From contig JANQFK010000019.1 in the NCBI GenBank assembly GCA_028277885.1, positions 1 through 64,000 on the forward strand: a stretch of DNA of 64,000 nt, written 5' to 3'. The notes below the pieces were generated by a model. That model ran no database searches and had not been told where the DNA came from. It was given only the letters and a program-made list of their open reading frames with translations. The stretch comes from Myxococcota bacterium. Its GTDB lineage: Bacteria > Myxococcota_A > UBA9160 > UBA6930. Position 1 is the stretch's first letter; every line of letters begins with the position of its first letter. The translations under genes were made by a program, and so were the position numbers. Positions 1-7,516 of this stretch are shown piece by piece.

Positions 1-226
1 TGCCTCGGGCGGGGAAACGCTCGCCGAAGGCCTGGAGCATCTCGCCGCGCCCGCAGCCCACGTCGAGCACGCTGTCGAAGCGGAGCCGGCGCGCCTCGGC
101 GAGCAGCAGGCGACGCCGGTGCCAGGGGGCCGGCGAGAACCGGATCATGTCGCCCCAACGGCCCCAGCCCGCGTCGTAGTCGACGGCGGCGTTCGGCGCG
201 ATCAGGGGCGGGTCGTCGTCTTGCAT
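1..226 (-). CDS. SAM-dependent methyltransferase (N-terminal part)
   Basis: Only the first 75 codons are present; the gene runs off the left edge. It reads from an ATG at 226. Residues 53-62 are VLDVGCGRGE, the glycine-rich motif I that binds S-adenosylmethionine in class I methyltransferases, so the fold is clear. The substrate cannot be told from this fragment. The TACGAT hexamer on the minus strand (288..283), 56 bases before the start, could be its -10 element. The 94 bases between this start and the next gene's stop hold nothing else recognisable. Confidence 0.75.
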   Translation of the reverse strand, partial: MQDDDPPLIAPNAAVDYDAGWGRWGDMIRFSPAPWHRRRLLLAEARRLRFDSVLDVGCGRGEMLQAFGERFPARG

Positions 227-320
227 GGGCGGGCTCTGCGTCCGCCGAGCGCGCGTGGGCCCATCGGTCGCCGCGGAGAGGCATCGTACCACGCCGGCGC
301 CGAGCGGCGGAAGCGCGGCG

Positions 321-1820
321 TCACGGGCGGGACCCGGCCAGCAGGAAGCCCAGGGCGATGCGCAGCAGCAGCAGCAGGGCGGCCACGTGGGCGAACAGGA
401 AGTAGCGCGTCAGGTCGAGGTTCAGCGCCGCGAAGAGGAGGGCGTTGGCGAGCACGCAGCCCGCTACGGGGAGCCAGGCGACGGCGAAGTCCGCGGAGCC
501 CCGGAAGGGGAGGGCGGGGCTTCCGGTCCGCAAGCCCAGGGCCGCCAGGCACAGCGCGACGGCGAAGCTCGCGCCGGCCACAGCCACGGCCAGTCGCGAG
601 ATGCCCGGGTGGTGGCCGGCCAGCCTCGTGTACGTGAAGGGCACCACCTCGATGCGGGCCACGGCGTCGAGGTCCGCCCCGCCGAGCATCCAGCCCGCCC
701 AGCGCACGTAGAAGGGGGCCGTCACCACGGCGTTCTCGAGGGTGTCCCCCAGCGCGTCTCCCAGGATCCGAGGCCAGCGCTCCTTCCAGGCCGTGCGTGC
801 CAGGTCGCCGGTGAGCGCCTCGAGGAGCCTCGCATCGGAGCCCACCACCGCGTCCATCACCCGACGCGGCTGGACCACGCTGCGGTCGTAGAGCCGTGCC
901 TGCTCCCGGGAGAGCACGGACCGCGCTCGCTCGGGCAGCGCGTCGTAGACGGCCTCGAGGTTGCCGAGGACGACGCGGTAGTGGAGCAGGGTCTGCTTCG
1001 ACGACCAGCGCTGCTCCTCGCCGCGCAGGCCGGTCTGGAGGAAGACCAGGGGTGCGGCCACGGTCGCCATGACGGCCACCACGAGCCCCACTCGCCGCCA
1101 CGGCGAGCCGTGCGCCGGGCTCCGGCGGGCCGCGAGCCCCCAGGCCGCGAAGGCGACGAGCGCGCCCGCGCCGAGCACCGCCGCCTTCTCGATGCGCACC
1201 GCCGCCGCCACCGCGAAGGCGACGCCCAGCACGAGCGCGGGAAGCGCGCGCCGCGCGGGGCGCCGGCCCAGGTCCGCCAGGGCGGCGCAGAAGGCGAGGG
1301 AGGCCGACGTGGAGAGCGAGTCCGTCATCACGCTCAGGTTCGCGTGGCTCGCCAGCGGATCGAGCCACGCGACGCCCACCAGCAGTGCACCCCCCAGGCA
1401 CGGCCCCGCACGCCCGAACCGCCCGGCGAGGAACCCGAGATCGAGGACCGCGGCCGCGAAGTAGGCGAGGGCGAGCGCCGAGAGCAGCAGCTGGATGCCC
1501 TGCACGAGCTGGAGCGCGGGCGCCGCGGCACACGGTGCGGGCGGCCCGTCCCACAGCGTGCGCTCGTAGGGGATGGCGTGGAGGAAGCTCGGCCCGGCGT
1601 GGAGGCCGTCCACCGCGCCCAGGAACGCCGAGTACCCGAAGCCCCGGTGCTGCTCGACGCGGCCCGCGCGCGCCTCGGTGAGATAGCGGTTGGTGTCTCC
1701 GTAGTGCGGAACCTCGCCGAGGTTCACCGCCGTCCAGGCCGCGCCGAGGCCGAGCCCGAGCGCGAGCAGCAGCACGAAGCCGGCGGCGAGGAGGCGATCG
1801 AGAGCCGCGCGCCCGGACAC
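321..1820 (-). CDS. Polytopic inner-membrane protein, possibly GT-C-like
   Basis: A 499-residue protein with a GTG start. An N-terminal hydrophobic helix (about residues 10-30) is followed by a polar stretch containing HYGDTNRYLTEA, then about ten alanine/leucine-rich transmembrane segments broken by one large hydrophilic loop (about residues 265-370). One hydrophobic segment followed by an acidic, aromatic loop and many further spans is the layout of GT-C membrane glycosyltransferases, but no signature residue was recognised, so the function is open. Real coding is supported by the regular hydrophobic pattern, which the open frames on the other strand lack. A TAGGCT hexamer sits 6 bases before the start with no ribosome binding site. 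Confidence 0.7.
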   Translation of the reverse strand: MSGRAALDRLLAAGFVLLLALGLGLGAAWTAVNLGEVPHYGDTNRYLTEARAGRVEQHRGFGYSAFLGAVDGLHAGPSFLHAIPYERTLWDGPPAPCAAAPALQLVQGIQLLLSALALAYFAAAVLDLGFLAGRFGRAGPCLGGALLVGVAWLDPLASHANLSVMTDSLSTSASLAFCAALADLGRRPARRALPALVLGVAFAVAAAVRIEKAAVLGAGALVAFAAWGLAARRSPAHGSPWRRVGLVVAVMATVAAPLVFLQTGLRGEEQRWSSKQTLLHYRVVLGNLEAVYDALPERARSVLSREQARLYDRSVVQPRRVMDAVVGSDARLLEALTGDLARTAWKERWPRILGDALGDTLENAVVTAPFYVRWAGWMLGGADLDAVARIEVVPFTYTRLAGHHPGISRLAVAVAGASFAVALCLAALGLRTGSPALPFRGSADFAVAWLPVAGCVLANALLFAALNLDLTRYFLFAHVAALLLLLRIALGFLLAGSRP

Positions 1821-1826
1821 GCCCGC

Positions 1827-1832
1827 AGCCTA
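1827..1832 (-). promoter_or_regulatory. -10-like TAGGCT, six bases before a GTG start
   Basis: On the minus strand TAGGCT is separated from the GTG at 1820 by six bases, so a transcript would begin at or next to the start codon. No Shine-Dalgarno sequence fits between them. No good -35 is visible. One of several such arrangements in this window. Confidence 0.35.
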
Positions 1833-2007
1833 CTCGATTCCGGGGTCCATTCCGACGGCCGAGCCGCAGCGCCCGGCCCGCGACACCCGCGCGTCCGAAG
1901 GGCGCGAGCGAAGTGCCGAGGAGCGGACGCTCGCGAAGAGCAGGCGCGGCCCGGCAGCGCCGGGCTGCGCGCGCAGCGAGCCCTGGCGAGCGAAGTTCAG
2001 GAAGCCC

Positions 2008-2081
2008 TGGATCCCCGGGGAGGATTCGAACCTCCATTCGCAGGTTCAGAGCCTGCTGTCCTGCCGTTAGACGACCGGGGA
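2008..2081 (-). tRNA. tRNA-Gln (anticodon CUG)
   Basis: Folds as a standard cloverleaf on the minus strand. The acceptor arm pairs TCCCCGG (2081-2075) with CCGGGGA (2018-2012). The anticodon arm pairs GCAGG with CCTGC around the loop CTCTGAA, giving anticodon CUG, which reads CAG. The T arm carries GGTTCGAATCC. The discriminator base and the CCA tail (2010-2008) are encoded. It lies 67 bases downstream of gltX on the same strand, so the two may share a transcript. Confidence 0.95.
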
Positions 2082-2096
2082 ACGGGAGCCTCGATC

Positions 2097-2112
2097 GGGG
2101 CATCGGCGCCCC
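2097..2112 (-). terminator. Small GC hairpin between gltX and tRNA-Gln
   Basis: GGGGC and GCCCC pair around a six-base loop. It is a candidate weak terminator or processing site between gltX and the tRNA. There is no T-run, so intrinsic termination is doubtful. Confidence 0.25.
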
Positions 2113-2148
2113 TCGACCCCGCCTTGATACCTGAGGGCGCCGCGGGCC

Positions 2149-3561
2149 TCAAGCCGAGTGGCGCAGGTGGTGGAGGGCGTCGGCGAGGCGCTCGAGGGTC
2201 CGCTCGCGGCCCAGCACCGCGAGGGTCTCGAAGATGCCGGGGGAGACCGCCTCGCCCGTCATGGCCACGCGCACCGGCTGGGCGAGCTTCCCCATGCCGA
2301 GCCCGTCGTGGTCGGCGCGGGTCGCCTCGAAGGCGGCCTCGAGGGCGGCCTCGCTCCAGTCGGCGAGGGCCGCGAGGCGGTCGTGCAGGGTGGAGAGCGG
2401 CGCCAGGGCCTCGGGCTTCAGGTGCTTGGCGGCGGCCTTCTCGTCGTAGGCGATGACGTCGGTGGCGAGGAAGCGGGCGCGGTCCGCCATCTCCTCGAGG
2501 GTGCGGCTGCGCTCGCGCATCAGCTCGAGCCCGGCACGCAGGGCCGGCGTGGCCTCCACCGGGTGGCCCACCCGGGTCTCGAGCCGCGGCAGCAGGCCGG
2601 GCAGCAGCGCGTCGGCGGGCAGCGTCTTCAGGTAGTGCTGGTTGATCCACTGGAGCTTCGCGACGTCGGCGCGGGCGGCGCCCCGGCCCACGCTCGCGAG
2701 GTCGAAGAGCTCGCGGATCTCCCGGCGCGAGAAGATCTCCTGGTCGCCGTGGGACCAGCCCAGGCGCACCAGCCAGTTGCAGAGCGCCTCGGCGAGGTAG
2801 CCGGCCTCGCGGAAGTGCTCGACCGCCACGGCGTCGCGCCGCTTGGAGAGCTTCTTGCCCGCCTCGTTCACGATCAGCGGCACGTGGGCGAAGCGCGGCG
2901 GCGCCGCGTCCAGGGCGGCGTAGATGGCGAGCTGGAGCGGCGTGTTCGGGTGGTGGTCGGCGCCGCGGATCACCGTGTCCACCCCCATGTCGAGGTCGTC
3001 CACCACCACGGCGAGGTGGTAGAGGGGGTTGCCGTCGCTGCGCCGGATGATGGCGTCGCCGACGTCCCGCGCCTCCTTGCCGCTCTCGCCGAACACGAGG
3101 TCGTCCCAGGCGAGGCGTCCCTCGCCGGCCACGCGCAGGCGCACGGTGTGGGGGCCCGCGCCGGCGCCGTGGGCGGCCCCGGCGCAGCGGCCGTCGTAGA
3201 CCCAGTGGCCGCCCTTCGCGACCGCGGCCTGGCGGCGCTCCTCGAGCTCCTCCCGGGTGCAGGTGCAGCGGTAGGCGCGGTCCTTGGCGAGCAGCTCGTC
3301 GATCACCGCGTCGTGGCGCCCGCGGCGCTCGCTCTGGCGGTGGGGGCCGTCGTCCCAGTCGATGCCCAGCCACTCGAGGGCCTCGATCAGCCGGGCCTCG
3401 GACTCGGCGCTCGAGCGCTCGCGGTCCGTGTCCTCGATGCGGAGCACCAGGGTGCCCCCGTGGCGCCGCGCCCAGGCCCAGTTGAACAGCGCCGTGCGGG
3501 CGCCTCCGATGTGGAGGAAGCCCGTCGGGCTGGGGGCGAAGCGGGTGCGCGGGCCCGGCAT
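2149..3561 (-). CDS. gltX: Glutamyl-tRNA synthetase
   Basis: Class I aminoacyl-tRNA synthetase, 470 residues (normal for bacterial GluRS), which charges tRNA-Glu and, in organisms without GlnRS, also tRNA-Gln. The N-terminus MPGPRTRFAPSPTGFLHIGG carries the HIGH signature (SPTGFLHIGG). The KMSKS-equivalent KLSKR is near residue 238. An anticodon-binding helical domain fills the C-terminal third. The ATG at 3561 is chosen because the conserved TRFAPSPTG follows directly; the open frame extends further upstream but without resemblance. tRNA-Gln lies just downstream. Whether the enzyme is discriminating cannot be read by eye. A TAGGCT hexamer lies 8 bases before the start. Confidence 0.97.
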   Translation of the reverse strand: MPGPRTRFAPSPTGFLHIGGARTALFNWAWARRHGGTLVLRIEDTDRERSSAESEARLIEALEWLGIDWDDGPHRQSERRGRHDAVIDELLAKDRAYRCTCTREELEERRQAAVAKGGHWVYDGRCAGAAHGAGAGPHTVRLRVAGEGRLAWDDLVFGESGKEARDVGDAIIRRSDGNPLYHLAVVVDDLDMGVDTVIRGADHHPNTPLQLAIYAALDAAPPRFAHVPLIVNEAGKKLSKRRDAVAVEHFREAGYLAEALCNWLVRLGWSHGDQEIFSRREIRELFDLASVGRGAARADVAKLQWINQHYLKTLPADALLPGLLPRLETRVGHPVEATPALRAGLELMRERSRTLEEMADRARFLATDVIAYDEKAAAKHLKPEALAPLSTLHDRLAALADWSEAALEAAFEATRADHDGLGMGKLAQPVRVAMTGEAVSPGIFETLAVLGRERTLERLADALHHLRHSA

Positions 3562-3569
3562 GGCGGCCG

Positions 3570-3575
3570 AGCCTA
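3570..3575 (-). promoter_or_regulatory. -10-like TAGGCT before gltX
   Basis: TAGGCT on the minus strand ends 8 bases before the gltX ATG, with no ribosome binding site between. The same hexamer precedes the gene starting at 1820. This fits a leaderless or nearly leaderless transcript. The divergent yceD promoter must lie in the remaining part of the 153-base gap. Confidence 0.35.
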
Positions 3576-3633
3576 TCAATTCCCCCGGGGCGCGCTCCAC
3601 CCGCCTCGCGCGTGGCCCGGCGGGTTCGCGTCT

Positions 3634-3641
3634 GCTATCGA
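3634..3641 (+). promoter_or_regulatory. Possible extended -10 for the yceD-rpmF-fab run
   Basis: TGC followed by TATCGA resembles an extended -10. It would leave a leader of about 70 bases before the yceD ATG. The -35 region is poor (TGGCCC at 3613-3618). Confidence 0.25.
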
Positions 3642-3714
3642 ATCGGGACGGCAACGCATCGAAGTTGCTGGGATTTTCTGTCCGACTCGGTCTCCTGCCC
3701 CCACCACCGGCCCC

Positions 3715-4296
3715 ATGAAGCTCCTCGTCGATCGCCTGAGCGACACCCCGGATCGCCACGACTTCTCCGCCACTCCGGAGTGGTGGCGCGAGCTCGCCGA
3801 GGGCGCCGAGGAGGTCGCCGAGATGCTGGAGGAGGCGGTGGAGTGCCGGGTCGACGCCCACCGCATGGGCGAGGACGTGTTCCTCTCGGGGGAGCTCGAG
3901 GGGAGCCTCGCGCTCACGTGCGGGCGGTGCCTCGCGCGCTATCGTGCGCCGGTCCGCGAGCGCTTCCGGCTGGTGCTGGAGCCGGCGGGGAGCCGGGTCC
4001 CGGCGGATCCGGAGGGCGCGGCGGCTCTCGCCCGGTTCGGCCTGTCCCTCTCCGACGAGCTCGAGTACGGCTGGTTTCGCGGCAGCGAGATCGACCTGTC
4101 GGTCTTCCTTCACGAGGTGATCGCCCTGCTGCTTCCCGTCCAGCCCCTGTGTCGCGAGGACTGCCGCGGCCTGTGCCCGCGCTGCGGGATGGATCGCAAC
4201 GTGTCGTCCTGTGAGTGCGTCGAGACCAACCCGGCCTCTCCCTTCGCGGTGCTCGAGGTGCTGCGCGGGGGCTCGCCGGGAGGAGACGAGCGATGA
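3715..4296 (+). CDS. yceD: YceD family (DUF177) protein
   Basis: A 193-residue DUF177/YceD protein, the usual partner gene of rpmF; the family is linked to 23S rRNA accumulation in bacteria and plastids. Two Cys pairs are visible: LTCGRCLARY in the middle, and near the C-terminus CREDCRGLCPRCGMDRN plus a following CEC, which look like metal-binding knuckles. The ATG at 3715 is the first in-frame ATG giving the family's short N-terminus (MKLLVDRLSD). Its stop overlaps the rpmF start as ATGA, so the two are probably translationally coupled. Confidence 0.85.
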   Translation: MKLLVDRLSDTPDRHDFSATPEWWRELAEGAEEVAEMLEEAVECRVDAHRMGEDVFLSGELEGSLALTCGRCLARYRAPVRERFRLVLEPAGSRVPADPEGAAALARFGLSLSDELEYGWFRGSEIDLSVFLHEVIALLLPVQPLCREDCRGLCPRCGMDRNVSSCECVETNPASPFAVLEVLRGGSPGGDER

Positions 4297-4475
4297 TCGT
4301 TCCCAAGCGTCGGACCTCCCGCGCGCGGCGCGACAAGCGCCGCAGCCACCACGCCCTGCGGCCGCCCGCCAACGCGCCCTGCCCCCAGTGCAGCGCCCCG
4401 CGTCCTCCCCACCGCGTCTGCGCGAACTGCGGCTTCTACCGCGACCGCACGGTGGTGGAGACCGACGAGGACTGA
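4293..4475 (+). CDS. rpmF: Ribosomal protein bL32
   Basis: A 60-residue large-subunit protein. The N-terminus MIVPKRRTSRARRDKRRSHH is the classic L32 start, basic and rich in Arg/Ser. The four zinc-ligand cysteines are present as CPQC and CANC. The ATG at 4293 overlaps the yceD stop by four bases, in the conserved yceD-rpmF pairing. plsX and fabH, which often follow, are absent here; fabD follows directly. Confidence 0.96.
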   Translation: MIVPKRRTSRARRDKRRSHHALRPPANAPCPQCSAPRPPHRVCANCGFYRDRTVVETDED

Positions 4476-4481
4476 GCCTCC

Positions 4482-5420
4482 GTGCTGGCGTTGCTGTTCC
4501 CGGGCCAGGGCTCCCAGGAGGTGGGGATGGGCCGGGACGTCGCCGAGGGCTCGGCGGCTGCCCGGGCGGTCTTCGAGGAGGCCGACGCCGTGCTCGGCTG
4601 GTCCCTCTCGAAGCTGTGCTTCGAGGGCCCCGAGGCGGAGCTGCGTCGCACCGAGATCCAGCAGCCCGCCATCCTCGTCACCAGCGTGGCCCTGCTGCGC
4701 GCCCTCGAGGAGCGCGGCGAGCTTCCCACGCGCTTCGTCGCCGGCCACAGCCTGGGCGAGTACACGGCGCTGGTCGCCGCCGGCGCGCTCAGCCTGGCCG
4801 ACGCCGTCTCCCTGGTGCACGCCCGGGGCCGCTTCATGCAGGAGGCGGTGCCCGAGGGCCGCGGCGCCATGGCGGCGGTGATGGGCTGCGACGCCGCCGT
4901 GGTGGAGGCCGCCTGCGCGGCGGCGTGCGAGCAGGGGCGGGGCGTGGTCGAGCCCGCCAACTACAACGCGCCCGCCCAGACCGTGGTGGCGGGCGACGCC
5001 CCGGCCGTCGAGGCCGCGGGCAACGAGGCCCGCCGGCGGGGCGCGCGGCGCGTGGTGCCCCTGGCGGTCTCCGCGCCCTTCCACTGCTCGCTGATGGCGC
5101 CGGCGGCGGAGAAGCTGGCGGGCGACCTCGCGCGGGTGCGCTTCGAGCAGCCCCGGGTGCCCGTGGTCCACAACGTGGACGCCGCACCCAACCAGGCCGC
5201 CGGGCGCATCCCCGAGCTGCTCCAGCGCCAGGTCACCGCGCCGGTGCGCTTCGACGCGAGCGTCCGCCGGCTGGCCGCCGAGGGCGCCACCCGGGTGCTC
5301 GAGGTGGGCCCGGGCCGGGTGCTGTGTGGCCTGGTGGGACGCATCGACCGGAGCCTCGCGCGGGGGAGCCTGGGCAGCCTGGCCGAGCTCCCCGAGGCCG
5401 CGGCCCTGGCGGCGGGCTGA
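4482..5420 (+). CDS. fabD: Malonyl-CoA:ACP transacylase
   Basis: Transfers malonyl from CoA to acyl carrier protein, feeding cytosolic fatty acid synthesis. At 312 residues it is the usual FabD length. The N-terminal LLFPGQGSQEVGMG is diagnostic. The catalytic serine is Ser90 in GHSLGEY and the catalytic histidine is His201 in SAPFHCSLM. The GTG start at 4482 places FPGQGSQ at the expected position; it lies 6 bases after the rpmF stop with no clear ribosome binding site, so translational read-on from rpmF is possible. acpP and fabF follow. Confidence 0.97.
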   Translation: MLALLFPGQGSQEVGMGRDVAEGSAAARAVFEEADAVLGWSLSKLCFEGPEAELRRTEIQQPAILVTSVALLRALEERGELPTRFVAGHSLGEYTALVAAGALSLADAVSLVHARGRFMQEAVPEGRGAMAAVMGCDAAVVEAACAAACEQGRGVVEPANYNAPAQTVVAGDAPAVEAAGNEARRRGARRVVPLAVSAPFHCSLMAPAAEKLAGDLARVRFEQPRVPVVHNVDAAPNQAAGRIPELLQRQVTAPVRFDASVRRLAAEGATRVLEVGPGRVLCGLVGRIDRSLARGSLGSLAELPEAAALAAG

Positions 5421-5516
5421 GGCGGCCCCGGCGACGGGCCGAGGGCCGGCCCCGCCAAAACCGCTAGCCTCGCGACGCGATACCATACGGCCGGATCCGG
5501 GTGCGGAGGTGCGAGC

Positions 5517-5753
5517 ATGGCACTGGAACAGAGGGTGCAGGAGATCATCGTCGAGCAGCTCGGCGTCTCGCGGGACGAGCTCTCCGCCGAGGCGTCCTTC
5601 ATCGACGACCTCGGCGCCGACTCCCTCGACATCGTCGAGCTGGTGATGGCGATGGAGGAGGAGTTCGACGTCGAGATCCCCGACGACGACGCCGAGAAGA
5701 TCCAGACGATCGGCGACGCCATCACCTACCTCAAGGGCAAGCTGGAGGGGTGA
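5517..5753 (+). CDS. acpP: Acyl carrier protein
   Basis: A 78-residue acidic four-helix carrier. Ser36 in [10 protein letters not shown] is the 4'-phosphopantetheine attachment site, and [14 protein letters not shown] is the conserved third-helix region. The start ATG at 5517 has a good GGAGG eleven bases upstream. The 96-base gap before it contains a TACCAT hexamer (5481-5486) that could be a -10, which would give this abundant protein its own promoter within the fab run. fabF follows after 4 bases. Confidence 0.97.
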   Translation: MALEQRVQEIIVEQLGVSRDELSAEASFIDDLGADSLDIVELVMAMEEEFDVEIPDDDAEKIQTIGDAITYLKGKLEG

Positions 5754-5757
5754 CGCC

Positions 5758-7032
5758 GTGACGAGGCACGGCGGCGGAGGTCGCCGCGTCGTCGTCACGG
5801 GCATCGGGTGCGTGACGCCACTCGGCGGCGACGCCGAGGGCACCTGGGAGGGCGCCGTCGCGGGGCGCTCGGGCGCGACGCGCCTCGAAGGCCCGGAGCT
5901 CGAGGCGCTCCCGGTCCGCATCGCGGCGCCGGTGACGGCGCCGCTCGATCTCGCCGACGTGCCGGCCAAGGAGCGCCGGCGCCTCGATCGGGTCTGCCAG
6001 CTCGCCTGGGTCGCCGCCCGGGAGGCCCTCGCCGACGCCTCCCTCGCCGAGCTGCCGGACGCCCTCGACCCGGAGCGCGTCGGCGTCGCGATCGGCTCGG
6101 CGATCGGCGGCATCGGCACCATCCTCGCCGACCACCGCGTCTTCCTCGAGAGCGGCCCGCGGCGCGTCTCGCCGTTCCTGGTGCCCATGAGCCTCGCGAA
6201 CCTGCCCAGCGGGTTCGTCGCCATCCGCCGCGGCCTGCGCGGCCCGAACCTCACCCACGCCACCGCCTGCGCGACGGGCGCCCACGGCATCGGGGAGGCG
6301 GCCCGCGCCGTGGCCACGGGCGCCGCGGACGTGATGCTCGCCGGTGGCGCCGAGGCGGCGATCCAGCCGCTGGTGATCGCCGGCTTCGCCAACATGCAGG
6401 CGCTCTCGCGGCGCAACGACGAGCCGCAGCGCGCGAGCCGCCCCTTCGACGTGGGGCGCGACGGCTTCGTGATCGGGGAAGGCGCCGGGGTGCTGGTGCT
6501 CGAGGCGCTCGAGCACGCCCGCGCGCGGGGCGCGCGGGTGCGCGCCGAGCTGCTGGGCTACGGGGCCGGCGCCGACGCGAGCCACGTGGCCCAGCCCGAT
6601 CCCGAGGGCCGCGGCGCCGAGGCCTGCATGCGCGCCGCCCTCGACGCGGCCGGCGTCGAGCCCGCCGTCCTCGACTGGGTGAACGCCCACGCCACCAGCA
6701 CGCCCTCGGGCGACCTGGCCGAGGCCCGGGCCCTCGGCCGGCTGCTCGGCGAGCACGCCGCCCACGTCCCGGTCTCGGCCCCGAAGAGCGCCACGGGGCA
6801 CCTGCTGGGCGCCGCCGGCGCCGTCGAGGCGCTGCTCTGCGTGCGGGCGCTCGAGAGCGGACGCATCCCGCCCACCCGGAACCTGGAGACGCCGGACCCG
6901 GCCTGCCCCCTCGACCACGTGAGCCACAAGGCGCGCGAGGTCCGCGCCCGCACCGTGCTCTCCAACTCCTTCGGCTTCGGCGGCACCAACGCCGCGCTGG
7001 TGTTCGGCCGGGGGGACGGCGGGGAGGCCTGA
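5758..7032 (+). CDS. fabF: Beta-ketoacyl-ACP synthase II
   Basis: Condensing enzyme that elongates acyl-ACP with malonyl-ACP. At 424 residues it is standard for FabF. The active-site triad is visible as Cys171 in TACATGAHG, His311 in VNAHATSTPSGD and His348 in KSATGHLLGAAG. The C-terminal NSFGFGGTNAALVF is also typical. GTG start at 5758, four bases after acpP. fabG and fabH, often in this cluster, are not present in the window. Confidence 0.97.
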   Translation: MTRHGGGGRRVVVTGIGCVTPLGGDAEGTWEGAVAGRSGATRLEGPELEALPVRIAAPVTAPLDLADVPAKERRRLDRVCQLAWVAAREALADASLAELPDALDPERVGVAIGSAIGGIGTILADHRVFLESGPRRVSPFLVPMSLANLPSGFVAIRRGLRGPNLTHATACATGAHGIGEAARAVATGAADVMLAGGAEAAIQPLVIAGFANMQALSRRNDEPQRASRPFDVGRDGFVIGEGAGVLVLEALEHARARGARVRAELLGYGAGADASHVAQPDPEGRGAEACMRAALDAAGVEPAVLDWVNAHATSTPSGDLAEARALGRLLGEHAAHVPVSAPKSATGHLLGAAGAVEALLCVRALESGRIPPTRNLETPDPACPLDHVSHKAREVRARTVLSNSFGFGGTNAALVFGRGDGGEA

Positions 7033-7035
7033 GCG

Positions 7036-7509
7036 GTGCGCTGTCCCTACTGCGGCAACGCGACCAATCGCGTCATCGACTCGCGCCTGAGCCGCGAGTC
7101 CCAGGAGATCCGCCGGCGCCGCGAGTGCCTCGAGTGCACCCGTCGCTTCACCACCCGGGAGCGCGTCGAGGAGGTGATCCCCAAGATCATCAAGCGCGAC
7201 GAGCGACGCGAGGAGTACGAGCGGGCCAAGCTCGAGCACAGCATCCAGAAGGCGTGCGCGAAGCGTCCCGTCAGCGAGAACCGCATCCAGCAGCTGGTGG
7301 ACCGCATCGAGAAGGGGCTGCAGGAGACCGGCGAGGCGGAGGTCACGACCGGCTTCGTGGGCGACCGCGTGCTCGGCGAGCTGACCGCCATCGACCGCAT
7401 CGCGGCGGCCCGCTTCGCGTCGGTGTTCCGCCGCTTCGAGAGCGCCGGGGACTACGCGGCGTTCTTCGAGGCGGCGGATCGCGAGGCCGACGCCGCGGAC
7501 GAGGGCTGA
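7036..7509 (+). CDS. nrdR: Transcriptional repressor NrdR
   Basis: Zinc-ribbon/ATP-cone repressor of ribonucleotide reductase genes; it senses dATP/ATP. Length 157 residues, typical. The N-terminal ribbon is MRCPYCGN with the second pair in RECLECTRRF. The ATP-cone begins around residue 49 (PKIIKRDERREEYERAKLEHSI). GTG start at 7036, the only start that retains the first Cys pair. It sits 3 bases after fabF and 7 bases before ribD; nrdR next to the rib-nusB genes is a common bacterial arrangement. Confidence 0.96.
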   Translation: MRCPYCGNATNRVIDSRLSRESQEIRRRRECLECTRRFTTRERVEEVIPKIIKRDERREEYERAKLEHSIQKACAKRPVSENRIQQLVDRIEKGLQETGEAEVTTGFVGDRVLGELTAIDRIAAARFASVFRRFESAGDYAAFFEAADREADAADEG

Positions 7510-7516
7510 GCGCGGC

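Noticed and set aside
225..2456. 743-codon open frame on the plus strand over the membrane protein and tRNA
   Set aside because: Antisense to a gene with clear transmembrane segments and to a tRNA; its translation is low-complexity Arg/Glu/Gly. Long antisense frames are expected at about 75% GC.
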